Below, one piece after another: positions 34,181 through 46,245 of a stretch of 64,000 nucleotides of DNA. The first letter of the stretch is position 1. Every line of letters begins with the position of its first letter. The translations under genes were made by a program, and so were the position numbers. Below the pieces are notes generated by a model. That model had not been told where the DNA came from and did not search any database. It saw nothing but the letters and a program-made list of their open reading frames with translations. The stretch is from Siphonodentalium dalli (lineage: Eukaryota; Mollusca; Scaphopoda; Gadilida; Siphonodentaliidae). Location of the stretch: positions 148,459,559 through 148,523,558 of the forward strand of contig CP136066.1 of the NCBI GenBank assembly GCA_032622095.1, written 5' to 3'.

Positions 34181-35502
34181 TTAACATTCCGAAAACCAAG
34201 GTAGTCTACTTCTCATGGAGGCGACACCCAAACTTCTTGGCCTTTCATTCAATAACATTAATCTAGAAGTGGCCAGCTCATTCAACTATTTGGGTATATC
34301 TTCCAGAAATGGGTCCTTTACATTAGCTAAACGCGCTGCAGCTAGAAAGGTTACTCATTCAATGTATGAAGTCTTCAGAATCGGACGTGTACACAAACTA
34401 TCGATTAATGCGTATTTGCGATTATTTGACACTATGGTTTTACCCAATCTGATGTATGTTACATAAATATGGGGCGTGGGAGACAACTCCATCACAGAAA
34501 GGATGCATTTAAAATTTTGTAAAATGTTGCTACACTTGAGATCCACAACTCCCAGCTTCATGGTATACGACGAATTGGGACGATACTCCCTCGATGTCAC
34601 CATTAAGGTGAGGATAATAAGCTATTGGATCAAGCGTTTGAACGGATCAGTTAATTCTCTCGCCCAAAAACTGTATCAAACTGCCCTCATGATATCCGAA
34701 ACTGATATATTTCACACACCTTGGCTGAGAACAGTGAAGAGCATTTTAAATGATTGTGGGTTATCGTATTTGTGGATGGGACCGAATCCCGTCATAGATT
34801 TAAATATAACCATATCGCTGGTGAAACAGAAACTGACTGATCAATCTATTCAACAATGGCAAAATGCTCCAGTCGAGGAGAAATATACATGATATTAAAA
34901 CCGGAATATTACATCTCCGAGTTTCATGATGACATCAAATTTATCCTAGCTCGATTCAGAACAAGCAACAACTCATTACCAATAGAAAAGGGTAGGTGAC
35001 ATATTACACCCCGTCATGATCGAATATGTACACTATGTAACAACGGCCAAATTGGTGACGAAATTCGCTATATTTTTTACTGAAAATCATTATCAACAGA
35101 GCGAAAAATGTTGTTGCACAAGTCATATTCGAATTGCTCAAGTCCAATGAAACTAAGAATCTTGTTCTCCACGAGAAAACCATCGATAGCTAGGAGACTC
35201 TGTAAATTTGTCAAGATTGTCAAGGGTCGACTAGCTACTTGATGAGGTCAGAGGGATGCCGCATACTTTGCCTCTCCACGGATGTGCCTTAGGGTGGTAT
35301 GTTGTGGGGTCCGTGTTGGTCTTAACCAGTGACTGTTTTACCCTGCCCCTGATAGGTTACAACCAGAATAATATATTTTTATTGAATTGATATCTTCTTT
35401 ATTCGTCTAACACTGCCTCTGATATTATGTATACATATGTAAACATGTTTTCTTTCAACCATTGATGTATGGTATAAGAAATAAATATATCTATCTATCT
35501 AC
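34181..35502 (+). pseudogene. Decayed LINE ORF2 C-terminal half
   Basis: This is a 5'-truncated non-LTR retrotransposon. It opens with NIPKTKVVYFSWRR, shifts frame, and continues as FNYLGISSRNGSF and LRLFDTMVLPNLMY, then an in-frame TAA (near 34464). It resumes with FCKMLLHLRSTTPSF, VYDELGRYSL, KVRIISYWIKRL and HTPWLRTVKSILNDCGL, has another stop at 34890-34892, and continues RFRTSNNSLPIEKGR, then a CTLCNNGQIGDE zinc-knuckle-like segment near 35030-35070. The order matches the thumb/C-terminal region of a CR1/RTE-X-like LINE. The 3' end carries AATAAA at 35480 and an (ATCT)n tail at 35488-35502. At least two stops and one frameshift make it inactive. Confidence 0.85.
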
Positions 35503-36587
35503 CAGCAGATGGCACTTTTCTCATCGTCGGTCTGAAAATTCATAGAGCATTGCCTTAAGAGTTTTATTTTCACACAAAAGAACCTGCTGGAGTTGGAAAT
35601 TTGATCTTTTTTCGCGAATTCTCAACTGACCAAGGCATCGATTGAGCACAATGATATCGTCAATCTTCGGTTGGTGGCAAACGAACGACATTGTGATTGC
35701 TATAAATTGATTCCACACTGAATTTAATGAGCCAATTAAGAAGATCACAAAAATAATAAGCATTTGTCACGATGTTCCAGTTGTTTTCTTAAACAAAATC
35801 ACCATTAAAATCGTGTTAGAGTCGGAACCGAAACTGCATGAATCGTTGAACCCCAGTGACTTTGGGACCTCAGATTATCATATCTTAGTGTGCATGACTC
35901 ATGATATGTATATGCTCACCGCCACCGTTATTATTTGTTCAATTCATGTTTTATAATATGTTATTGAAGTAAATGATGAAACTAATAATCACTTCTGGTC
36001 ATCACTGATAGTTTCGCTGGTCCGAAAATCAACAGGTGCGAAACGCCCAAATGCCGAGTAATTCGGTGCCGAAACGTCCTGGTGCCGAGCATATTCTCGG
36101 AGTGCCCTATTATACAATGGCTTTGGAAGTAAGTAGAGAGATCGGTTTATCATAAGACAAAATATCGGATTCACATCACAACGGATATGACACTTTTTAG
36201 CGCCACCGCACACGCAAATATGAATTCATGGATTCGATTCCTCATGCTATTCGTAAAATATCGTATTCACAAATCAAAGTTAATAGCACACTCCCAAATA
36301 TTGATGTTACTGCGAGAGAACTGCACATATATTTTATCACGAAAAGGGTTTACTACTACTATACAACCATACTCGATACAGTCAGTTCAAAAAACGATGG
36401 TCGCATTTTGAAGAACAAATTCATACCACATCCGAGTGATTTTTCGAAGCTCGCTAATGAATTGTACATACATATCATAAAGGTATAACTTTACTTTCAT
36501 ACCGCCTGATGTTACGACTTAATTATATGGTGAATCATTTTGTTTAAGATTATAACTGTATCTTCCAAACTGATTAAAATATATTTA
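35503..36587. other. No gene seen
   Basis: Short frames at 35521-35763 (minus) and 36187-36488 (plus) have no recognisable motifs. Confidence 0.4.
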
Positions 36588-36720
36588 AGAAATGAATGTA
36601 GTGGATGTGGGTGTGTCATTTGGGTGATTCGGCGTTGTTGCCGTTGTGGCACATCGTGTGAAACGCGAAACGTAACAGCCCCGTATCCCCAATAACACTC
36701 ACCCACTACACTCATTTCTT
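36587..36720. repeat. Short inverted-repeat element (~30-bp arms)
   Basis: AAGAAATGAATGTAGTGG...GGGTGTG at the left pairs with CACTCACCCACTACA...TCATTTCTT at the right, around a CG-containing centre with TTGTTGCCGTTGTGGCAC. It is probably a small MITE. Confidence 0.6.
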
Positions 36721-37476
36721 GTATTTATATAGCTTTTTATGATTTATTCCCATATAAAAAAGCTCATTTATTTTCACAAAAATCTGTCGATAATTTGAGA
36801 ATATCCCACGCAGCACATTAAGTCAGCCCAATATTTCCAAGCACTTAGCAACGATAACCTGATCGATATAATAACTGGCTTCAGATGCAATTCGGTTGAA
36901 TAGAACTTTGAAAAGCATGCCCATTTACATGTATAACGCTGACCGCTTTTAGTTATTTGGTCAGATTACGTAAACAACTTGTGACGTCGTGTTCGTGTTT
37001 CTGTCTGTGTGCTATTGGGGTACGAAACGGGTGACCCGATTGGCAGTTGACCAATCACGGAACAGCATTTAGTGTAACACTGATGGGCTATGTCAATGTT
37101 TGTCAGTATAGTATATGAAACATGTAAGGCTGTGCTCACACAATGGACCATTTGCCTGACAATTGTCGGTAAATTCGTGACAGACGAGAGACGGCTATGG
37201 CTCTGATTGCTTGAGAATGTGCAGGGCGAAATCACGAGTGTGTAAATTTGTCTCTTAAATCACCACCTTTGTGGGGTGAATATAAATCATATATTAATTG
37301 TGAACTTAAGCGAAAATCAGCCATGTTTCATATACATGTATAGAACCGATTCTTATCTTTGTGTATGCTAAAACTCATCCGGATATATAGTATGTGCAAC
37401 AACTAATTAACTTGACATAATAGAGTTAAATCATATAAATATGTTTGAAACCATATCAGACATTCGTGTACCCACC
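36721..37476. other. No gene seen
   Basis: No supportable feature up to the assembly gap. The minus frame 37235-36966 shows no known motif. Confidence 0.4.
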
Positions 37477-37576
37477 NNNNNNNNNNNNNNNNNNNNNNNN
37501 NNNNNNNNNNNNNNNNNNNNNNNNNNNNNNNNNNNNNNNNNNNNNNNNNNNNNNNNNNNNNNNNNNNNNNNNNNNN
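37477..37576. other. Assembly gap (100 N)
   Basis: Exactly 100 N, the usual placeholder for a gap of unknown size between contigs. The frame that spans it (37441-37788) is therefore not a real ORF, and distances across the gap are unknown. Confidence 0.99.
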
Positions 37577-37835
37577 ATGTTGTTTATTGGGGAAAACCGA
37601 TTATTTCAATAATATTTTCATTAACTGGGATCCAAAACCCGACTTACGGGAGCACGCTTCATGCGCGACTGTATCTTAAGCATATGTGCATATTTAATGA
37701 GCCAACAATTGGAATCCCAATAGAGAAGATTGGCACGTCGCCCTTGCGCATAGACATCATTGATGATCTCTATGGGAATCAAAATTGACATTTAATAGAC
37801 AATTTCGATTAACCACAATAACTTAAGGAATCTCT

Positions 37836-38225
37836 AATTGCGCTTAAGCACAATGAGAATGCAATAAGACTTTCCTTATTATGCTTAACCGCAATTACTT
37901 CCCATTCCACTTAAACACAATTAATATATCTCTCATTAGATCACCCTTCTGCAAATAGTAGAATAATCCTATATTTGTTCCACCCATTGTGCCATGGAGA
38001 ATGGAGATGGACTACACCATCTGTATTATAAGGAGTTTATGTACTATATATAATATATTATTCTTTAATAAGAGATTCATTATTAGGCTTTATCAGGGAA
38101 ATTTGAATATTCTTAAGCGCAATTAAATATTCCCTTATTGCGCTTAAGCACAATAGAGATTCCCTTATTGAGCTTATAAGCGCAATAAGGAATATCCCTT
38201 ATTGTGCTTAAGCACAATTAGCTCT
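37836..38225. repeat. Dispersed array of CTTAAG-centred 18-bp palindromes
   Basis: Words of the form ATTGCGCTTAAGCACAAT recur (near 37838, 37875, 38110, 38137, 38160 and 38195), often followed by AAGGGAAT or GAGAAT. They are arranged toward both ends of the interval in opposite sense, like the TIRs of the element at 4324-4712. It is non-coding. Confidence 0.65.
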
Positions 38226-38288
38226 TCTTGCTCTTAATTAAAAAAAAAACAGCTATAATTGTATTGTAACTATTGGTTTGTCCTTTAA

Positions 38289-38764
38289 AGGTACTCAATC
38301 CGAAAGAGGGTCCCCATCTCAACAGATTCCAACAACAACAATCCGATCAGAGGGTCCTATATTACTATTTCTTTGGCTTTGGGGGTAAAAAATATTTGAT
38401 TCGAGTCGAGGAAACCATCAAACAAAGCTCAGAGTTATTAGATATTGATTTTTGATTTTTGAAATTTGTTAATTGCTCGAGATGAGTACTAATAACTGCC
38501 GTCAATTTGGTAACCTGCTCGAGATTTTACGCCAAAACTCTATTCAAACAGACAAGGATGGATAACTCTATAATCAGGGTACGCAATTTTGAATGTCTTC
38601 TGGGCCAGAAAGAATTCCCGATAATGAATAATAATAGATTTCTAAAATCGATATCTAACAAATCTGAGCTTTGATGGGTGACTTCCTCGACTCGAATCAA
38701 ATATTTTTGACCCCCGAAGCCATTGAAATAGTAATTGAGATGAGTTTTATCGGATTGAGTACCT
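38289..38764. mobile_element. TTAA-flanked palindromic element with coding-like arms
   Basis: TTAA (38285-38288) then AGGTACTCAATCCGA at the left; TCGGATTGAGTACCT then TTAA (38765-38768) at the right. Arms are about 130-170 bp. Read outside-in, each arm encodes nearly the same peptide: GFGGKKYLIRVEE...QSSELLDIDF on plus and GFGGQKYLIRVEE...QSSDLLDIDF on minus, with silent third-position changes among the differences. TTAA duplication is typical of piggyBac-type and some other transposases, though the TIR does not start with the usual CCC. The arms may have captured a gene fragment. Confidence 0.7.
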
Positions 38765-38769
38765 TTAAT

Positions 38770-39270
38770 ATTTCCATACATCATGCCCACATATATTATA
38801 AAAGAATAGTACTATTATTATGCTCGTAGTAGTTAATACCACCTTACCGTCAATATTCTAGCATGGTTAATTTCAAAATCACAACGTTAATTGTTATTAC
38901 TATTTGTGTGTACTGTATATGTACATCAGTCACCAATTGAGAAACTTAAGCACAGTCTGGTTGAATATCTACCATATATGGTGGATTATTCTCACATCCA
39001 AGCTGTTGGTGTCATTCGTGTTATTTTGCATGCGAAGTGGTAGACCCCCCCCAATAGCTTATCAATACCAATCAGGACAGTGGGTGTTTTTCCTCAATTA
39101 ATTGAATTTCTTGTTTAAAGTATGCGAACTCAGTTGACCTTGCGAACTGCGTTCGGCATTTTCCGGTGAAAATATTCCGTAGATTTTCAATCAACCACGC
39201 ACGATGAATTCTCCATTGTAATCGTAATTATACGTGACAATAAATAAATAAATACATAGATTAAATACAT
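38770..39270. other. No gene seen; AATAAATAAATAAA tract
   Basis: No supportable ORF. GACAATAAATAAATAAATA at about 39236-39254 resembles a LINE 3' tail on plus, but I see no protein remnant upstream. Confidence 0.4.
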
Positions 39271-39278
39271 ATTGAAGA

Positions 39279-40421
39279 CAGGCCTCAGCCTAGGGGTCCA
39301 GAACAGGGAGACTTGAAGTCTCCCTCCAGGAAATTTAGGGAGACTTCAGGAAATTTAGGGAGACTTCAGGGAGAAGTGGGGAGACTACCAAAAATTGACA
39401 ATTTTCCAATATCGTTTTATTTTATAACATCTGACAATAAATTTAAAAAAAGATAAAATAAGAAATAAAACTAAACAAAATTGACTTTATCTGGAATTAG
39501 CTTAATTGTTATTATTATACATTTAAATTTTTTGGAAATGTTTTGTGAAGCTATCATTTAAGCAAGACAATTATCAAGTTACAGTAGTAGTTAATTTTTT
39601 AACTAAATGAAAGTAGTATTATTTCCTAGACTGCACTCTGCAGCTTGGAAGATACGTTTGTACAGTCTGAATTATGTCGATGCATGTAACTTTGTAAGTT
39701 TAATTTGGTCACGGCTGTAATGTGGGTGTCCGCTAAAATAAACAATAAGGACTAACTAACAAAGGAGTTGCAAAAGCTTTTATTAATTAATGGCCTCCCT
39801 TAATTAATGCCAACATCACTGGTATAATCCGATTAAAGCAATAAACTTGACATTATTTTATTTACGGAAGCGGGTCTCTTCAAAAAGTCCGACGCGGTCT
39901 CTTCAAAAAGTCCGACGCGTTACCGAAACGAACTTCCGAAGCGCCTGGTACATACACTGATAATGTCGTAATTGTTTTATATCTGAAAAGCGGGACGGCG
40001 GTCTTTTAAGTTAATTAAAACATTTATTTGTGACACTCACGATGGTCAGTAACAACACAGATGCGAACATCTCATCGTGTTTTCAGCGTGTCAAAACATT
40101 CGTGATTAACATTCATTACCGCAAAGGGATCGAACAAAGGCGACTGAATAACAACACAAAACAATAGGTCATATTTTATTTTAAACACTTGGGTCTTTGT
40201 CTCTGCATCGTCTGTTTCTTTTTGGGATGGCCGCCACAATTCATCTATATACGGACATGTCCGGAAAAAAAAACTAGAACAAAAAATTTAAAAAATAAAA
40301 AAATAAAAAATCCCCCCTAAAATTGAAGGCGACTTCGATTTCGCCTTAGAGCGATGACAGGGCGAAGTCAGCGACAGTAAGGCGAGAATCTCGCCCGAGT
40401 CGCCTTGTGAGCTGAGGCCTG
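39279..40421. mobile_element. Non-autonomous hAT-type transposon 1
   Basis: The terminal inverted repeats are CAGGCCTCAGC and GCTGAGGCCTG. They are flanked by an exact 8-bp direct repeat ATTGAAGA (39271-39278 and 40422-40429). Short TIRs starting CAG and an 8-bp target duplication are diagnostic of the hAT superfamily. The 1143-bp interior has no transposase. Inside are GGGAGACTTCAGG-type repeats near the left end, CGCC/GGCGA-rich repeats near the right end, and a 23-bp exact tandem (GTCTCTTCAAAAAGTCCG core) at 39873-39918. Confidence 0.9.
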
Positions 40422-40429
40422 ATTGAAGA

Positions 40430-42145
40430 TATAAATGTAATACATTAAATAAATTACGGGAATTATAACCATCTCACAGTTTAAAACAGTGTAAACACAA
40501 TGACCATTAGAATATCATGGGGGCCGCCATTTTGTTTGTATCGAAATTCGTCTCGGCCAAAACAAACACCGGACAATGCCGAAGTTCTTCGGAACCTGAG
40601 TTCGGCTTTCAGTTAAGTAAACAAACAGAAAAAACTACGATGTTTGTGGCAATCAACCGGAATATTCTATGTGTAATTTAACATTAAAGTTAGATTATTA
40701 TACACCATTATGACCATAAGATGTCACTCTTTCCGATGTATATAGCATCATGTATTGCTTTGTTAGGTAAATCGAGTAAAATACACCACAGATTCCCGCC
40801 ACAGATCCTGGGCGTAACTCGTGTCATAGAAATGCATGGGCCTGGAACTCGGACTAAACACTAGCATCTCCATCCCAAAATCTTAGCTAGTTTTAGTACG
40901 AGAAGACTTGGACTAGGACTTTTCTTGCAATTAAGTTTTGAATTTCTAGCAAACTTTGATTTAGAATGATGCAGTGTGTTGCTTATAGATGATCTAGGAT
41001 GAGTCCACAGTTTATAGCAAATTTTTCAGAACGGTCTTTTAGCGAGGTCCAGACTAATTTACTGAACGAGTTTTGTAAATTTCGCTATAAACTGGGGACG
41101 AGTTGTAGATTTTATTTATAACTTGATCCAAACCCTCCATAAAACATACTTAAATCAATATATGGGACGTGAAACTAACAGTGGCTTATATACGGCATGC
41201 AATGACTTTTCATGTAAATATGCATTGTTTATCTGTGCAAAGAAATAGTCCCTGATAAATAAGACTCTTTGACTTATTTAATGGCGTAAATATAATGAAA
41301 TAACTATATCAAACTATATCAGTCACAAACACTGATTCTTCTGCATTCCTCGTCCCTCGATTCCGAATTGCGTTTGCGCAACAATAATACATTTGGGGTT
41401 TGGGTACACCATGCACTCTTTCCTGCTATGCAATGACCGTTGCATATCATTATTATATAATGGGTTTAATAATGGAATAAGGGTCGGGTCATGTAATAAA
41501 ATTGGATATAACATTCTTGAAAAAAAGATTATTAACCCTGTTTTAATGTATACTCCCTATTAATTTATAAACATAGATGTTTTATTTATCCACAAAATAA
41601 TTAAAATTACATCAAAGCATCAATAATAATTCAGAACTCATGTGTAATTATTGTGAGGGAGTGGCATATCTAGGATTGGCTGTCTTCCTGTCAACCCCGG
41701 TGTCAATATAATAAATAATTTCTCAACGGCATACTCTTGAGTTTCTAATAACGAAATACTAGAATTTATAATATAAAAATATTGTACAGTATACAGTGGA
41801 GTGGTCTATTATTTATTTGCAGGGGTGTTCAGGAAATATAAGCAGATGGCTACCAGATGGACAGATAGTACAAATGGAATTCAACAAATGACATATGGTC
41901 ATTTATTTATTTTACTTATTATCTGAACATTTCCTAATGTGCATTAATGAGTGTTTAGTGAAGAGAATCTCGAATGATAATACCAGTGTGCTACGACAAC
42001 TTGCCCCTTACAAGGTAGACCTTGGCTAAGTCATCTCCATTGGTGTATTGTATGGACTAGTGATGAACGGATATAGGGAAACAACCATCAGCCGATATCC
42101 CAACTGTTAAAATGTAGTAATCGGCCGATGCTGATTATGTATATA
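40430..42145. other. No gene seen
   Basis: No supportable gene in this AT-rich stretch. One GCCGCCATTTTG word occurs near 40522. Confidence 0.45.
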
Positions 42146-42240
42146 TCTATATATAAAAAGAGTGGGATCTGTCTGTCTGTCTGTTTGGATGTTTTCCCGG
42201 ACACCTGGACCGATTTCAAAAAAATTTGGTTTGGTGGCTC
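42146..42240 (+). mobile_element. Helitron-like 5' end on plus
   Basis: TCTATATATAAAAAGAG, then ATCTGTCTGTCTGTCTGTTT, then TTTTCCCGGACACCTGG, CCGATTTCAA. This is the same layout as the 5' ends in the 21.5-kb array (TC, AT-rich, CTGT repeats, TTTTCCCGG). A 3' hairpin/CTAG end could not be found nearby, so the element is truncated or interrupted by the palindrome at 42272. Confidence 0.45.
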
Positions 42241-42271
42241 ACGGTATCCTGGTGGATGTTAATAACCAATA

Positions 42272-42467
42272 AACAAATTTAAACTAATCATTTTGGATTG
42301 AGCTCCTTGCTCAATTTAAATGTTTTTTTATTTATTTTATAAAAATTTTAAAGATCAAAATTCAGAAAAACTAACTTAGATATAACATCATGTGTATCAA
42401 AGTTATTTTTTCTTAATTTTGATCTTGAGCAAGGAGCTCAATCCAAAATAATTAGTTTAAATTTGTT
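42272..42467. repeat. Fold-back inverted repeat
   Basis: AACAAATTTAAACTAATCAT then TTGGATTGAGCTCCTTGCTC at the left pairs with its mirror at the right. Inner arms GATCAAAATTCAGAAAAACTAACTT and AAGTTATTTTTTC...TTTTGATC also pair. Almost the whole 196 bp is palindromic. Confidence 0.8.
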
Positions 42468-42469
42468 TT

Positions 42470-43050
42470 AATCCAAATATTGAAATGATCAAAATATCCA
42501 TGAAGTGCACAAAGTGGTAGCCTTTGGATAAAGGCTCTGTCTAAGATCAAAATGTACACAAACCCTTCCAATTAATAATTACAGCTAATAAGTTTGATAT
42601 TGGAATAAATGCAATATTGCAAACCAATCTATCTATATAAATATATTCTATGATAAAACAAGGCTTTAAAAATGGCTGTTGCCTTACCTGGCTCATGACT
42701 CCTTTCCATTTACCCTGGAATATTGGTATTGCATTGCACTCAGAATCAACCACCAGTATATAATAGAGTACAGTCCCTTAGAACACTCCATAGCAAGATC
42801 TGTATGAATGAAAATGTCACAGCTCTGTGTGAACAGAGACATCATGACTGACCCTTAGAACATTACTCCATATCATCTTCGACTATCTTCACACATGTTA
42901 TCATTCTAGCTGTCCATCGTTCAGCGACCAAATGGTATTTAGATTGTATTGTAGTCCAAGCTTCCTTTGACGTAAACCAGTTAGTGAAATCGGTAGGGAT
43001 GATGCTGGTTTACAATGAAGTATGGTTCTCTTACTGTTCGATAACAGACA
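42470..43050. other. No gene seen
   Basis: No supportable gene. A short direct repeat (CCCTTAGAACA...CTCCAT) occurs about 75 bp apart near 42775 and 42852. Confidence 0.4.
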
Positions 43051-43054
43051 TTAA

Positions 43055-43320
43055 CCCTTTCATTACGGGAGCTGCGCTGGTGTGGCATTAAAGATCTTGT
43101 GCCAGTGCATTTTCTTATATATGCGAGTCTCAAATAGGGAGCCTCACATGCATGTGTATATAAGATAATGCACTGGCTTACAAGGTCAGGCAAATATTGT
43201 TAGGCCAATGTATTCTCATATATATGTGATGTGAGGCCCCCAATGGGAGACTCGCGTATATAAGAGAATGCACTGGCATAGGATTTTCGCAAATTTCAGA
43301 ATGCTCCAGTCATGGAAGGG
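43055..43320. mobile_element. piggyBac-type MITE
   Basis: TTAA at 43051-43054 and 43321-43324 flank TIRs CCCTTTCATTACGGGAGC and GCTCCAGTCATGGAAGGG. TTAA duplication with CCCT-type ends is characteristic of the piggyBac superfamily. The inner part contains four related segments of (G)CCAGTGCATT(T/C)TCTTATATA(T/C)GCGAGTCTC type in alternating orientation. It has no coding capacity. Confidence 0.8.
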
Positions 43321-43324
43321 TTAA

Positions 43325-44382
43325 GTGTAAGGTATCGTTCATCTAAAATCACCAAATGAGTTGAAATGACGGTAATAACATGTCACAACTGTGAAAGTAA
43401 CCCAGGTTAATTTCATAGAAAACATTTTCTTTGTTCTGAACTCCCCCAAGAGTTGTCAACTGAAAATAGTAATATAATGTGAAAAATATATTTTATCACA
43501 ATGTTTACATAATTTCAAAAGAAACATACTAAGTTGACCTCGCGACTTGGTAACAGTTTGGGTATGATCTGAGTGTAAACAAACACAGATTAAAATGAGT
43601 TATTTCATGGCATATTCTGTGTATGATTTAACATAAATATTAGATCACTCTCAGTGATAAATACAGCATATTGTATTGTTTTGTATGATAAAGTTGATTC
43701 AGATTGACAAAAAATACCATCTTTGGATCTGGGCGTAAAGTTCACTATAAAAGAGTAAGGCAATTATCCCTAGTTATCCTTACTGATTTCACTGGCTGGT
43801 TTACACTGAAGGAAACTTGAAATAGTCGCATCAGTCTTTTGTTTTGACTGTCACACAGTGAGTGAGATGATATTAATCAAGTAAATGTCTACCCAGTGAG
43901 TGGAAACGAGCGAGAAAGTGTGTCAATGGTAGTGCAGCATGTGCGAAGACAGTCTTAGTCTTATTTTGCAGCTAAATTAATAGGAGTCCACATAAGAGTT
44001 GTATGAACGAAGATGCTGCAGATGTATAGAGAGCCCACGAAGCCACCGGAACATCATCAGAATATGCTGTATATGAGTCTGTTAGCTTGCTGTAGAACAA
44101 CACAATTCCAAATGATGTCACAAAGGCTGAAAAGAGGTTAAAAAAAATTATATTAAATCATTCATGAGATTCCAGGTGGTTGCTTTTCTTAATTTATAGA
44201 AGTTAATTTTCTAATATTTACAGAAGAGGCAAAAATAGTTGACTTTTTCAAAAGAGACAATGTTATTTAATGTTATTCATAAAAATTTACAATTGTTTTG
44301 ATTTGAGTCATGTATTTTTATCAAAATAGCTTGGGAAAGGTTACCCCCCATATAGTGGGTTTCATCCACTGATTTTCACTAG
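43325..44382. other. No gene seen
   Basis: No supportable feature. Confidence 0.4.
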
Positions 44383-44550
44383 TAGTCTGGTCGACGAAGT
44401 CAAAATGCTGGGTCAACCTAGAACAAATTGGTAATAAGGTGATTTTGGTGTCAAACATGCGCAAATGTCCACGGAACAACATATCCAAAATCTGCTAAAA
44501 TCCACTTTGGGAAACTTTTATAATTCAAAGATGGCGTCCAGCATGGTTCT
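44383..44550 (+). repeat. Dispersed repeat B, copy 1
   Basis: TAGTCTGGTCGA...GGGTCAACCTAGAA...ACATATCCAAAATC(T/C)GCTAAAATCC...GATGG(C/T)GTCCA. Related copies are at 52994-53165 (same strand) and 56104-56226 (inverted). This copy has an internal divergent segment. Confidence 0.7.
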
Positions 44551-44975
44551 CGATACTGCATGTTGTCTTAAATACGAGCATAACAGGAACATCTGTGTAT
44601 GGAAATGGTGCAGCATTTATGTTCAAGTGTATGTAACATGAGAAACGGAAATAATAAGCCGGGTGTAACCTGAACAACAGCAACCAATGCTCAGAAATGG
44701 CTGCCAAAGCTCAGTAATCATTTGATGACCTCGTCCCCTGCATGAATCTTTCGGTGCTCATATTAACATCCATGACAAATTTCATGATGATCAGGCGAAC
44801 AGTACGGCCTGTAGCCCGTGCTAATGCATTGAAATTTGAAATGTACATGTACTTAAGGAGGTACCTTGTTGTGGTCCAAAGTTATAGGATTCTGAATTTT
44901 TCTTGTGTCAAAATCTAATGAGCCGGTCTGTTCTTAAAGGGACATAAGGCACCTGCAGTGGGTAAATGTGAAATA

Positions 44976-45132
44976 CAGTAATGTCCTAAATAATTGACTT
45001 CTTAACCACAGCAAAATTATGGGTAATGAGAGCTTTCCGATGAATGGCAACAAGTCATATTTCCGACTAAATCCTGAAAAAATACCCATAATTCTGCTGT
45101 GGTTAAGAAGTCGATTATTTAGGTCATTACTG
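44976..45132. mobile_element. Palindromic MITE, Tc1/mariner-type ends, copy 2
   Basis: Same family as 3949-4161: starts CAGTAATGTCCTAAATAATT, ends ...GTCATTACTG, flanked by TA on both sides (44974-44975 and 45133-45134). It is 56 bp shorter because much of one inner arm is missing. Confidence 0.85.
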
Positions 45133-45134
45133 TA

Positions 45135-46245
45135 TCAATAGGTAAAACCATCATCACTATTGAAGAAGAACCTGGAAAAATAGATTGACTCTGTTCTTAT
45201 TTATATTATTGACGAAAATTCTCCATGACAAATTTTCTAATTTTGAAACCATTATTATGTAAACATTGCATATTATGTAAACATTACTGTTAACAGTGAA
45301 ATTAATTTTATTAACAAACATCGCCAAATGTAATTGCAAATGAAATATTTCAGTTGAAAATATGTGTTTTCTGGAATAGTTTTCATTGTTCCAACCTTTG
45401 TAATGTAGAGTGTAGACTTTCGTGATTTGATCATAATTTTTGCTAAAATGTTTGTTGATAAAATGGCTGGGACTGTAAGTTGTAACAGTAATATTTACCT
45501 AACAAAGGTTATAACATGTGATGTCTCGTTATTGAATAGTTATCAATACAAAAAAATAGGAACAAAGTCTATTTATTAATCAATGTTCTACTTGGCAATG
45601 ACGGATTTATAAACATCTATGATTGTTTGCATTTACCGACTGCAAGTGCCTTATAATGCTTATATCCCATTAAATGTAGTACATGTGTATAGGCTTGTAT
45701 GACATAATACACACCTGTTACTATACAGATCAGTGACAGCATGCATCTTTGGCCGGGTGGCTTTAAGGTGCGACGGCGGTGTGAAGACAACCAGATTGAG
45801 AGAAGGTGTCCGATCCAACCAGCGAAGAGTGCTAACTGTACAAGATGATACCAAACTTAAATGGAAAGAAAAATAATAACATTTCAAACAATGCTAAATT
45901 GCTGACATAATTAACAGTAACACAATATAAGTTATTGTGGTTCATTGACAGTGACATGGTGTGACATTGATGGCTTGGAGTTTATGTTCAACTGAGCTGC
46001 ATATCAAGGGGTACTAGACTGAATTACATCAAAATATATAATTTTTCCAAAGTTGACAAAGTTGAAAGATCAGAACTTCTGAAAACAAAGAATAAAATAA
46101 GAAAAAAACATAGCAGAAAAAGTATCCCTGGTGACTCCATATTCTGCAGGACTTCCAAATCTTTCAGCAATAACAAGGAAGCATATGCGGCATTACATTC
46201 ATCGACATTTTCCCATCCCCTCCCCTCATTTCTTATAGATGGGAC
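45135..46245. other. No gene seen
   Basis: Short minus-strand frames at 45157-45339 and 45660-45887 lack recognisable motifs. Confidence 0.4.

Noticed and set aside
37441-37788. 115-codon ORF across the N run
   Set aside because: It exists only because the 100 N were read through; the gap size is unknown.
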